A program made the translations under genes and the position numbers. From JABWBD01 sp040768665 (lineage in GTDB: Bacteria; Planctomycetota; Planctomycetia; Pirellulales; Thermoguttaceae), in assembly GCA_040768665.1 (NCBI GenBank), contig JAXGMN010000015.1:186001-250000 (forward strand): DNA of 64,000 bases. The letters are read 5' to 3'. The notes under the pieces were generated by a model that did no database searches, was not told where the DNA came from, and was given only the letters and a program-made list of their open reading frames with translations. This document shows positions 34,138 through 42,515 of the stretch, piece after piece. The stretch's first letter is position 1, and each line of letters starts with the position of its first letter.

Positions 34138-34590
34138 CTACCTGTCCGAGCAAAGGTCCAGTTGATGTGCGGAGAAGGCGGCCGCCGCGGCATACGCTCC
34201 GCATGCCTGGCCGGCGTGCTGAATGCCTTGGAGTTGATGGGCCGCTTCGTCCCGCCGGCGAATCAGTTCCTGCTCGCTCCGCTTTTCCTGGGCAAGCGTC
34301 TCGGCCAGCAATCGCTCGCACCGCTTGACCTGTTCGGCGCAACTGCGCCGCTTCTGGGGTGATCTCCAGCGGCGAGCGTCGGGATCCTGGTCGCGGAACG
34401 GATCCAGCCGCCGCTCGATCGACTGCATGCGTGCGAGGACCTCCTGTTTCGCCGACAAGAGGTCGAGCAGGCTGGTGATGCTTCCCTCTTCGACCAGCTC
34501 GAACTGTCTCCGGCCCATGTCGCGCAACTGGACAAGGCACTGGAGCTTGCGGTCGATCAGGTCGCTGAGCAGATCGGTTTCGTATTCCAT
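34138..34590 (-). CDS. FlgN-like flagellar export chaperone
   Basis: A 150-residue helical protein with the FlgN-type pattern: LLSDLIDRKLQCLVQLRDMG, then FELVEEGSITSLLDLLSAKQ, then a long charged coiled coil. FlgN carries hook-associated proteins FlgK and FlgL; those genes are outside the window. The ATG at 34590 overlaps the stop of the upstream TPR gene (TAATG), so the frame extension upstream is not used. Confidence 0.7.
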   Translation of the reverse strand: MEYETDLLSDLIDRKLQCLVQLRDMGRRQFELVEEGSITSLLDLLSAKQEVLARMQSIERRLDPFRDQDPDARRWRSPQKRRSCAEQVKRCERLLAETLAQEKRSEQELIRRRDEAAHQLQGIQHAGQACGAYAAAAAFSAHQLDLCSDR

Positions 34591-37052
34591 TATGCGGCTG
34601 TCAACTGTTCCAGAAGTGCAGCCCACTGGCTGCGCGAATAATTGGTCGTTACTTCGAAGGGGACGTCGGGCTTCATCCTCGCCAGCACGATCTTCGCCTG
34701 TTCCAGGGTGCCACGGGCCTCCGCCGGCTTGTCCAGTCGCCGGTAGGTCCTCGCAAGCTGGAGGTAAGCGGTGAGCACTTCCGGCCTCCCCTGGTACCGG
34801 TTCGTCACCATGACGTAAGCTTTGACTGCTTCCTCGTACCGGCGAAGTTCGAAGAGCATCTGCCCGATCATGAAATAGCAGTTGCGGAGCGTCATCTTCT
34901 CGAGGTCATCGAGTTCATCGGTCTCCTGGCGGCGGGCGAGTGTCTCCTGGATGCCTCGGTATGCGGCAAGCGCCGCATCCAGGTGCTCGCGAGTTTCCTG
35001 GGAACGGGCCATGCGAACGTTTTCGACCCGGTCCTGCTCAAGCCGTTTTCCCAGCCGCCGGGCGGTGAGCCGGTGGGAGTCGGCGATGAGGTACTTGGCT
35101 TCGATCGCGCGGGGCGCACCGGGATAGCGCTCGATGGCTTCCTCGAGTCGCTCGATGGCCTTGTCGTACTCCCCCTCTCGATGCAACAGGCGGCCGAGCT
35201 CGAAGAGCGATTCTCGCCACTCCTTGCTGGCGGGCGTGAGGAGTTCTCCGCTTAAGTTTTCGTGAAGAAACTGCTTCGCCTGCTGGATACTTCCTTTTTC
35301 CATTTGTGCGCGGGCCGCTACCAGTCTGGCGCTGAAGGCCGCAGCGTCGCGGGGATGGAATTCCACGCATTCCCCGCATGCCGCAATCGCTTCGTCGACC
35401 CGATCCAGGGCGAGCAGCGCCTCGGCCAGGCCTACCAGTGCCCGCGGATGTCGCCGCCGCGACTCGTTTTTCAGGTAGGAAGCGAAGAGCGTTGCGGCGC
35501 CGCGAAAGTCGTGACCTGCCAGGCAGGCCTCGGCGGCTTCCCAGAGATCATCCGGGTACTCGCGGTCGGCGATTCTCAGCCGGGAGAGCCGTTCGAACTC
35601 CCGTCCGGCCCACCGGAGCTTTTCCCGACCGGCGATTTGTAAGCGGGTCCTGGTGCTCGGCGGAAGCGAGGCCGCTTGCCCCAGCATACTGTGTCCCCAA
35701 TCCCGGCTTGTCTGTGCGGCAAGCTCCATCTGCTGCGTGCGAGGAAACAGCGGGTGGAACAGCCGGATCAGCCGACTGCACCAATCGAACTTCTCCGCCG
35801 CGAGGTACTCGCGATAAGCAAGCAGGATACACCGCCGAAGTTCGACCGCGGAGATCCACGGATTCACGAAGCCTTGGCTGCTCGAGATCCGGGAAAGCAC
35901 GTTGCCATAGCGCGCCAGGGCCCGCTGATCGTCGCCCAGTCGCCGCGCGATTTCTCCCTCCTGGAATACGGCGGCGAACTCCTCCGGAGTGTCCGGGCAC
36001 TTCTTGCGAGTCATCTCGAATTGCTTGAGGGCCGCACGGTAATCCTCGACTTCCCGGAAGCACACGCCGATGAGATACGCAGCCTTGCGGCCGGCATCCG
36101 CCCCAAGGGTATCGCGGCTCTCCGCTTCCCGGAAGACGCCGATCGCGGCCTCGATCTTTTCGCGGTCAACACGTTCGGCTTTCGGCACGCCGCCCGCATC
36201 CGCGGCATCGGCGCCGCTGCCCGCTTCCTTCGCCTGGTGAAGGAGGATCCGGCCTTCGAGGACGAGCGCCTCGGCTCGGTCCCGGGCGTCCGGCGGGATC
36301 CGGGAAAGCGTTTCGAGACACTCCGCGATGCGGACGAGGGCAAGCAGAACTCTCGCTCGCTGGAGCAGACCTTGCTGGTGTTGGCGAGGCGTGAGCGTGC
36401 GGTCGGCGAGGTACGAGTCGTTCGCTTGCAGGGCCTCGTCGTACCGGGGCGAAGAGTCGTTGGCGCAAGCTTCTGCAAGCAGGTAAAGGATCTCGGGCCT
36501 CTCATCCGGATTCTGTTCGAGCGCTTCGCTGAGCACGGGGCGGCTCGCGGCGATCTGATCGCTCAAGTACAAGGAACGCCCGAGCAGCAGAAGACCCTCG
36601 CCTTCACGGCCCGCCGGAAAACCGCGGTCGCGGGCTTCTTCCAAGTACCTTGAAGCGACCATGTAGAGTTCCTTGCGGCCGGTCGTCCATGTCTGATCTG
36701 CTTCATAGGCGGCCGCGGCTCCGAGGACGAAGGCAAGTTCGCCGAGCGATTCTGACGAGACGCGTCCCGGTTCCCGGAGCGATTCGGCCATGCGTCGCGC
36801 ATCGGAAAACTGCCCGGCATCGAGCGCCTCCAGGGCCGTCGGGAGTGTGAATTCCGCCGCCGCCGGGCCGAGAACGAACCAGATTCCGACTGCAGCGCCG
36901 ACCGAGGCCAGGCAGGAGATCACCAGCATGCCCGCTTTCAACCGATTGGCGCCCGCCCATTGCTTTACCGCGGGGAAGACTGCACGGACGGACAACCGGC
37001 GCTCGGACGATTCGGTTGCCTGGTGTTCGTCGGGGTGCAGTTCGGTGGACAT
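34590..37052 (-). CDS. Membrane-anchored TPR protein, first gene of the flagellar block
   Basis: An 820-residue protein: a cytoplasmic N-terminus of about 38 residues, one membrane helix (about 40-62, GMLVISCLASVGAAVGIWFV) and about 750 residues of TPR-like helical repeats outside (EILYLLAEACANDSSPRYDE; YLIGVCFREVEDYRAALKQF; LFELGRLLHREGEYDKAIER; YFMIGQMLFELRRYEEAVKA). It resembles the YbgF/BamD-like tandem TPR proteins of planctomycetes. No enzyme motif. Translational coupling to flgN ties it to flagellar function, but its role is unknown. Confidence 0.75.
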   Translation of the reverse strand: MSTELHPDEHQATESSERRLSVRAVFPAVKQWAGANRLKAGMLVISCLASVGAAVGIWFVLGPAAAEFTLPTALEALDAGQFSDARRMAESLREPGRVSSESLGELAFVLGAAAAYEADQTWTTGRKELYMVASRYLEEARDRGFPAGREGEGLLLLGRSLYLSDQIAASRPVLSEALEQNPDERPEILYLLAEACANDSSPRYDEALQANDSYLADRTLTPRQHQQGLLQRARVLLALVRIAECLETLSRIPPDARDRAEALVLEGRILLHQAKEAGSGADAADAGGVPKAERVDREKIEAAIGVFREAESRDTLGADAGRKAAYLIGVCFREVEDYRAALKQFEMTRKKCPDTPEEFAAVFQEGEIARRLGDDQRALARYGNVLSRISSSQGFVNPWISAVELRRCILLAYREYLAAEKFDWCSRLIRLFHPLFPRTQQMELAAQTSRDWGHSMLGQAASLPPSTRTRLQIAGREKLRWAGREFERLSRLRIADREYPDDLWEAAEACLAGHDFRGAATLFASYLKNESRRRHPRALVGLAEALLALDRVDEAIAACGECVEFHPRDAAAFSARLVAARAQMEKGSIQQAKQFLHENLSGELLTPASKEWRESLFELGRLLHREGEYDKAIERLEEAIERYPGAPRAIEAKYLIADSHRLTARRLGKRLEQDRVENVRMARSQETREHLDAALAAYRGIQETLARRQETDELDDLEKMTLRNCYFMIGQMLFELRRYEEAVKAYVMVTNRYQGRPEVLTAYLQLARTYRRLDKPAEARGTLEQAKIVLARMKPDVPFEVTTNYSRSQWAALLEQLTAA

Positions 37053-37366
37053 GGTTTACTCGCGAAATATCTCCCGGGTGGCGGGAGTGGCGCAAGCGGT
37101 CGCTCGCACCGCTGGTTGATCGAGGTTTTCCTCCCGAGAAGCGACTACTGTCTCATGGCCCGTCCTCGTTGCACTGAGAAAAGACGAGAAAAAGCGGGCG
37201 GTTTGTACCTGAAATCGTCGAGGGCTGTCAATGCAGTTTCGCGAGGCCATGCCGCCCAGCGGGGCGTCAGTGGGGGCTAACGCGATGGGGCAGTGAGCGG
37301 AACCGGAAGAGGTAGATCGACGGCCCTGCGCCGGGCGGTCGAACGAGGGCCACGAACGTGGAATCG
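37053..37366. other. Intergenic region upstream of the flagellar block
   Basis: 314 bases without a supported gene. It contains a possible sigma-70 promoter on the minus strand (37202-37231) and a hairpin near the TPR gene start (CTCCCGCCACCCGGGAG on the minus strand). Confidence 0.5.
37202..37231 (-). promoter_or_regulatory. Possible sigma-70 promoter for the TPR-flgN genes
   Basis: Minus strand TTGACA (37231-37226), 18-base spacer, TACAAA (37207-37202). The -35 is perfect and the -10 matches 4 of 6. It would give a leader of about 145 bases. Confidence 0.3.
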
Positions 37367-38122
37367 CTACTTGCCGGCCGGTTGGCTTGCCGGAGTGATC
37401 TGCTCGATGATCCAGCGGTCGACGTCGCGAAGCGTTTGGGGGGCGAGCTGGTGGGCGCAGGGGTACTGCCGAAGCGTGATCGACATGCCCGCCGTATGGA
37501 AGAGGCGCAGATCGTCGCAGGCATGCTCGGGCGAGTAAAGATGGCTGTCGCGCCCGACTGCAAGAAAAATCGGAATCCGCCGCGCCAGGTTCAATTGACG
37601 AAGCGGATGGTGCATTCGGGGAAACCTGCCGCCGACGGACAGCACACCGGCGAACTTTTCCGGATGGTTCATTGCCAGGCGAAACGCCATCGTGCCGCCG
37701 CAGTCGAACCCCGCGAGAAACACACGCTGACGGTGGACGGTAAATCTTTGCTGAACGGTCTCTACCGCTTCGAACACGCGTTCGGCTGCCGCATCGATGT
37801 GGTCGGGCGACTGCGGCCAGCAATCCTGTCTGCCCTCGGACGCGGCGTCGGGGTGGAGAAACCCGCGAGGAGCTACCGCAACGTAGTTTCGCATGCTCAC
37901 CAGCGGCATGATCCGCATAAGCTGACGCTCATCGGCGTCAGGCCCATGCAGCCAGACAAGCAGGGGGTAGGCGTAGCGCGGCTCGTAGTGGACCGGGGCG
38001 AAGACACAACGCGAACTGTCGTACTCGGTGCGGCACAGCCCGCTTTCGATCGAGAAGGACGACGGTTCCGAGGCGGTTTCCGTGGGACGCCCGAGCGGGG
38101 CGGGCCGATCGATTTGGTTCAT
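37367..38122 (-). CDS. Alpha/beta hydrolase-fold protein with Asp at the nucleophile elbow
   Basis: A 251-residue protein like phospholipase/carboxylesterases: YPLLVWLHGPDADERQLM, then MAVAPRG-like VAVAPRGFLHPD, then VFLAGFDCGGTMAFRLAMNH. Relatives have GFSQGG; here the nucleophile position reads Asp (GFDCG). A candidate acid (AVGRDSHLY) and His (CAHQLAPQ) remain. It may use an Asp nucleophile as dehalogenases and epoxide hydrolases do, or be a non-enzymatic relative. No signal peptide. Stands alone between the TPR gene and a repeat element. Confidence 0.75.
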   Translation of the reverse strand: MNQIDRPAPLGRPTETASEPSSFSIESGLCRTEYDSSRCVFAPVHYEPRYAYPLLVWLHGPDADERQLMRIMPLVSMRNYVAVAPRGFLHPDAASEGRQDCWPQSPDHIDAAAERVFEAVETVQQRFTVHRQRVFLAGFDCGGTMAFRLAMNHPEKFAGVLSVGGRFPRMHHPLRQLNLARRIPIFLAVGRDSHLYSPEHACDDLRLFHTAGMSITLRQYPCAHQLAPQTLRDVDRWIIEQITPASQPAGK

Positions 38123-38388
38123 GATCGTGATGTACTCTCGCGAGTCGCAGGAAGTATCGGATAAAACGAATGACCGGGATGAGAACCAACAACCTGCAGG
38201 TGCTTCCGTGCGGTGCTATAACCAGAGCTATCCGACTCTACCCGATGCCCCGCCATGCTGTCAACGCCACACGCGAGGGAATACCGGATGCAAGCAGGTT
38301 GGCCGGGCCGGAAACACAGCCTGGAGCATAGAGTTCGAGCGAGTGAGCGGAGCGTGCGGAATACCGTCCCGAAGCAGCCGTTAGCGCT

Positions 38389-38679
38389 GCTAGCACCAAA
38401 CGGTTTTTCCAGCTGTTGGCATTTACTTTTGGATGTCGCGAATGCCCGCGGCTTGTCCGCGGGATGGTTACGTTCTCTGCTACATACGCCACGATCGCCG
38501 CTATCCCCTTGGTTTCGCCCGCGGCGGCAAAGCCGCCGCGGGCGAAACCAAGGGGTGGCACGCGGAGGTTCCTGTAGCGGCAAGCGTGAGCCTCCCGCGG
38601 ACAAGCCGCGGGCATCCTTTCTAAAACCGTGCCGTGTCAAAACGGACACTTCCAGTCGAAAAAACCGTTTGCTGCTAGC
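38389..38679. mobile_element. MITE-like nested inverted-repeat element
   Basis: A 291-base unit bounded by 20-bp inverted repeats with one mismatch (GCTAGCACCAAACGGTTTTT at 38389-38408 and AAAAACCGTTTGCTGCTAGC at 38660-38679). Inside are a 23-bp inverted repeat (38442-38464 with 38593-38615, core CCCGCGGCTTGTCCGCGGG) and a 51-base near-perfect hairpin with 24-bp arms and loop AAA (38505-38555). No coding capacity. It lies 15 bases past the mdh stop. The remainder of the 38123-38694 gap has no supported gene. Confidence 0.7.
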
Positions 38680-38694
38680 ACCGGCGGCTGCAAC

Positions 38695-39645
38695 TTACGT
38701 CTGGTCGGTAAGTCTTGCCATGGTTGCCACGAGATTCTTCACGGCATCGACGCTCTTCTGGAATCCTGCGCGTTCGGTTTCCGTCAGTTCAAGTTCGATG
38801 ACCCGCTCGACTCCCGCCGCCCCGAGAATGACCGGTACGCCGACGTAGTACCCTCCGACGCCGTACTCCTTGTCGCAGTACGCCGCACAGGGGATCAGTC
38901 GTTTCTTGTCGCGGACGATTGCCTCAACCATCTGCGCCGTTGCCGCGGCCGGGGCATAGTAGGCGCTGCCGGTCTTCAGCAGCTTGACGATCTCCGCGCC
39001 GCCGTCGCGGGTCCGCTGTACGATTTCGTCCAGGCGTTTGGGCTCGATCAACTGCAGGATGGGGATTCCACCGACCGAGGTGCAACTCGGAATCGGCACC
39101 ATCGTGTCGCCATGGCCGCCCAGCAGCATCGCCGAGATGTCTTCGACGCTCACGCCCAATTCCATCGCCAGGAAAGCGCGGAATCGCGCGGTATCCAACA
39201 CGCCGGCCTGGCCCATCACCCTTCGGTGCGGGAATCCGGTGACCTGCTGGGCCCGCTGAACCATGGCATCCAGCGGATTGCTGACGACAATCACGATTGC
39301 CTCAGGGCTGGTGCGGCGGATCTCTTCGGCGACGCTGCCTACGATGCGGGCATTCGTGTTCAGAAGATCGTCGCGGCTCATCCCCGGCTTGCGAGGAATG
39401 CCGGCAGTAATCACCACGACATCGCTACCGGCCGTGTCATCGTAACGGGTTGTGCCGACGAGCTTGCAGTCAAACCCCATGATGGGCGAGGATTGCATCA
39501 GATCGAGTGCCTTACCGGCGGGCATCCCCTCCGTTTGCGGAATATCGAGCAGGACGATATCGCCCAGTTCCGCCGCAGCACACCAATGCGCCGTGGTGGC
39601 CCCGACGTTTCCGGCGCCGATGACGCTGATCTTCGCACGTTTCAT
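38695..39645 (-). CDS. mdh: Malate dehydrogenase, LDH-like type
   Basis: A 316-residue NAD-dependent dehydrogenase catalysing malate to oxaloacetate in the TCA cycle. The nucleotide-binding GAGNVG (10-15) is near the start. The substrate loop reads GIPRKPGMSRDDLL, in which Arg residues bind the dicarboxylate and distinguish malate from lactate dehydrogenase; the catalytic GGHGDTMVP follows. AAGGGGG lies 9 bases before the ATG at 39645 and directly abuts an ATG three codons upstream, so the downstream start is preferred. Confidence 0.93.
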   Translation of the reverse strand: MKRAKISVIGAGNVGATTAHWCAAAELGDIVLLDIPQTEGMPAGKALDLMQSSPIMGFDCKLVGTTRYDDTAGSDVVVITAGIPRKPGMSRDDLLNTNARIVGSVAEEIRRTSPEAIVIVVSNPLDAMVQRAQQVTGFPHRRVMGQAGVLDTARFRAFLAMELGVSVEDISAMLLGGHGDTMVPIPSCTSVGGIPILQLIEPKRLDEIVQRTRDGGAEIVKLLKTGSAYYAPAAATAQMVEAIVRDKKRLIPCAAYCDKEYGVGGYYVGVPVILGAAGVERVIELELTETERAGFQKSVDAVKNLVATMARLTDQT

Positions 39646-39902
39646 CGTGATCATCCCCCTTGCGGATGCGGGTCAGGAGCAGGAATGCTGCGGGTGCAGC
39701 GCAAAACGGAAGCCACTCGGGCAGGAATCGTACCCAAGTATGAAAACTATAGACGGGAAGTCAAGGCACGCAGCAAGGCGGTGCAAACGATGACCGTCCA
39801 GCTTGCCAACGGCTACTGCCGATACCTCGGAAAAATTACCGGAACCTACACGGGGCCCTGGTCGCTCGCCGTTTTCGTCCCGGACCCCGCCCCTTGCGAA
39901 GG

Positions 39903-42515
39903 TCAGGGCATGTAGTTAACTGTAGGGAGCCAGTGAAGACTGAAGTCGATCCTTCGCAGGGCAACGTCGAGCACGAAGAGCGTCAGGGCGGCGGTCAGCA
40001 GATAGGGCCATAAGGGCGTCGGGCGGTGGGCGGTCTCTCCGGGGCGATCGAAGATCTTGTCCGGCGGCGGATCGAACGTTCCGCCCGACCGCTGGGCGAT
40101 CGAGCGTAGGAGGCCGTCATTCGTGGGGCGGATCCGCAGTTCGTCGCTGTAGCCGACCATCATGCCGCGGGACTGCCGGTAGAGGACCTGGTCGTTCTGC
40201 TTCAAGGCCACTTCGACGTGGTACGCCCCCGGCGCCGGCGTTTGGAGGTCTGCCGTGTAGCGGCCCGGGGCGGTCTGGCTCATCTGCGATTTTTCCGGCT
40301 TGAGCTGCGGGCCGATCACGGTGAGTTCCACCTCGGCCTGGTTGAGGAACTGCCCGAGGTCGTCGACCGCATCCACGGTCAGCGAGGCCCGTTTTCCTTT
40401 GCGAGCCGCCTGGACCATGATCCCGCGGCTGTCGCTCTTTCGCATGGTGTGGCGAACGACCTGCGTCCAGAACTGGCCGAACCGCGGCCAGGTCATCCAT
40501 TCCGCGGCCCACCGGCTCTTCGCATCACTGGTGTAGGCGCCCGCCATCCCCAGTCCATAGCGCCACCAGGCCAACAGCGGATCGCCCTTCTCCGTCGCCA
40601 GGATGACCTCGCTGGTCGGTTTCGGACGCGTCATGACATAGCCCAACAGAAACGGGGCCTCTTGCATGTCGATATCGGCCAGGGCATGGGTCGAGCGGAT
40701 CACCTGCGGGATGAACGGCTGTTCGTCGATGGCCGATTTGGCGGCCGTGACGGTTTCCTTGGCGAAGATCTGGGGCACCTGAGCCGGGTTGTCGGTGAAG
40801 TAGTAACGTCCTTTTCCCTCGCGGGCGATGCTCTCCAGCAGGGCCGTGTCGGCGCCTTCGCCCACGGCCACGGTGGAGACGGTCATCTTGCTGGAAACCA
40901 TCTGCTGCGCCATGCCCTCGAAGTCGCCGGGCTCCGAAATCCCGTCGGTCAGCAGAATGACATGCTTGAGTTTCGCGTTGGTGGACAAGAGAAACTCGAA
41001 GGCCATTTCCATTGCCGGGTACATCGAGGTCCCGCCGCCGGCCTCGACCCGCGCGATCTCGTCGCTGATCTTGCCCTTGTTGGCGGCCGATTGCATTTCG
41101 CTGATGACGTACGTCTGCCCGTCGAAGGCGAGCACGCCCACCTGGTCGCGCCGCCCGAGGAGCTCGGCGGCGCTGCGCGCTGCCGTCTTTGCCATCTCGA
41201 TTTTGTCGCCTTCCATGGAACCGGACTTGTCGATGACCAGGACCATGCCCAGTGACGGCTTCTCCTGTTCCTTTTCGAAATCGCTGCGGACCGGCAGGAT
41301 CTCTTCGAGCGTGGTCTTGTAATATCCGCCGAGTCCGAACGACTGTTCGCCGCCGAGCATGAGAAACCCGCCGCCCAGCTCCTGGACGTAGGTTCGCGCG
41401 ATTTCCATCTGCTGCTGAGACAGAGCCGTGGCAGGAACGTTCGAGAGAATCACCAACTCGTAGTTCTGCAGATCGGAAAGCTCCGACGGCATCCCCTGCG
41501 GCGGCCGGACGTCGACCGGCAAACCTTCGTCTTCAAGGGCGTAGGCCAGCTCACGGATGAGGTTCGGATCGCTCTCGATGACCAGCACTCGGGGCTTTCC
41601 GGCGGCGAAGACCAGCCCGGAATCCATATTGTTGTCCAAGAGCGTGTCCTGGTGGAATCCGGAGACGCGGGCACTGAACGCCACCAGCCGGTCGCGCTCG
41701 ATGGACTGTTGGAACCGGAACCGGTTCTCGCCCGTCGTCAGCGGCCGATTCTCGCCGATCACTTTGTGATCGCCGCGGTAGACCTCGATCAGTCCCTCGT
41801 CGTCGTGGTTCGCGTGAATCACCACCTCGACGTAGAACGGCTCGCCTTCGCGAACCTCGGCGGGGACGTTGACCTCGGAGACCTGGATCTCCGGTTCGGA
41901 GCGAGCCGGAAGGGGGACGGTCGAAATGGGAACGCGGCAGCGGGCCGCGGCGGCCAGGGCATCGCCCGCGGTCTCGTTGCCGTCGGTAAGTAGCACAAGG
42001 TGGGGAACAAATCCGGGCGGCAGGCAGCCGGCGGCCGTTTGGATGGCCGCCGCAAGGTCTGTCCCGTCGCGGATCGCTTTTTCAGCCTGCGGGTCGCGTT
42101 CGGCTTCGCCGGGACCTGCGGGCGCGCAAATCGAGGGGCGCTCGCCGTAGGCGACCCGTTCGGTCTGAATCGCTCCGGCACGGGCGGCGAACGGCAGGTA
42201 GGCCACCTGGTGAGTTCCGCGGGCCGCAACGGCGAGGCTGAGGAATTCGTCGACCGCGCGGGCACCGCTGTCGCCGACGCTCAGGCTCTGGTCCGCGAGG
42301 AAGATTACGTATTGCTCCCGGGTCGCGTGCAACAGCGAGAGGCCGGCGAGCGAGAAGAGCAACAGCAGGACGACGGTGGTCCGAACGGTGAGGGAAGCGA
42401 TCCGCTGCGGACGCGGAAAGTCGCTCAGCGAGCGCACGTAGTACCAGCCCAGCACCAGCAGGGCCGGGACCGCCAGAGACAGAATCCAGGGGCGAGTCAG
42501 TTCAAGCATGGGCAC
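39903..42515 (-). CDS. Large membrane VWA-domain protein with GATase-like domain
   Basis: An 870-residue protein: two N-terminal membrane helices (about 8-25 and 45-65), a first VWA-like domain (FLADQSLSVGDSGA; LVLLTDGNETAGD), a class I glutamine-amidotransferase-like domain (about 320-400: NYELVILSNVPATAL; GGGFLMLGGEQSFGLGGYY), a second VWA domain with intact MIDAS (VLVIDKSGSMEGDK; GGGTSMYPAM; LLTDGISEPGDFEG) and a C-terminal helix (about 838-855). This architecture recurs with MoxR operons in planctomycetes. Binds a metal and a protein partner outside the cytoplasmic membrane; enzymatic activity not expected. It starts 1 base after the upstream VWA gene ends. Confidence 0.85.
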   Translation of the reverse strand: MPMLELTRPWILSLAVPALLVLGWYYVRSLSDFPRPQRIASLTVRTTVVLLLLFSLAGLSLLHATREQYVIFLADQSLSVGDSGARAVDEFLSLAVAARGTHQVAYLPFAARAGAIQTERVAYGERPSICAPAGPGEAERDPQAEKAIRDGTDLAAAIQTAAGCLPPGFVPHLVLLTDGNETAGDALAAAARCRVPISTVPLPARSEPEIQVSEVNVPAEVREGEPFYVEVVIHANHDDEGLIEVYRGDHKVIGENRPLTTGENRFRFQQSIERDRLVAFSARVSGFHQDTLLDNNMDSGLVFAAGKPRVLVIESDPNLIRELAYALEDEGLPVDVRPPQGMPSELSDLQNYELVILSNVPATALSQQQMEIARTYVQELGGGFLMLGGEQSFGLGGYYKTTLEEILPVRSDFEKEQEKPSLGMVLVIDKSGSMEGDKIEMAKTAARSAAELLGRRDQVGVLAFDGQTYVISEMQSAANKGKISDEIARVEAGGGTSMYPAMEMAFEFLLSTNAKLKHVILLTDGISEPGDFEGMAQQMVSSKMTVSTVAVGEGADTALLESIAREGKGRYYFTDNPAQVPQIFAKETVTAAKSAIDEQPFIPQVIRSTHALADIDMQEAPFLLGYVMTRPKPTSEVILATEKGDPLLAWWRYGLGMAGAYTSDAKSRWAAEWMTWPRFGQFWTQVVRHTMRKSDSRGIMVQAARKGKRASLTVDAVDDLGQFLNQAEVELTVIGPQLKPEKSQMSQTAPGRYTADLQTPAPGAYHVEVALKQNDQVLYRQSRGMMVGYSDELRIRPTNDGLLRSIAQRSGGTFDPPPDKIFDRPGETAHRPTPLWPYLLTAALTLFVLDVALRRIDFSLHWLPTVNYMP

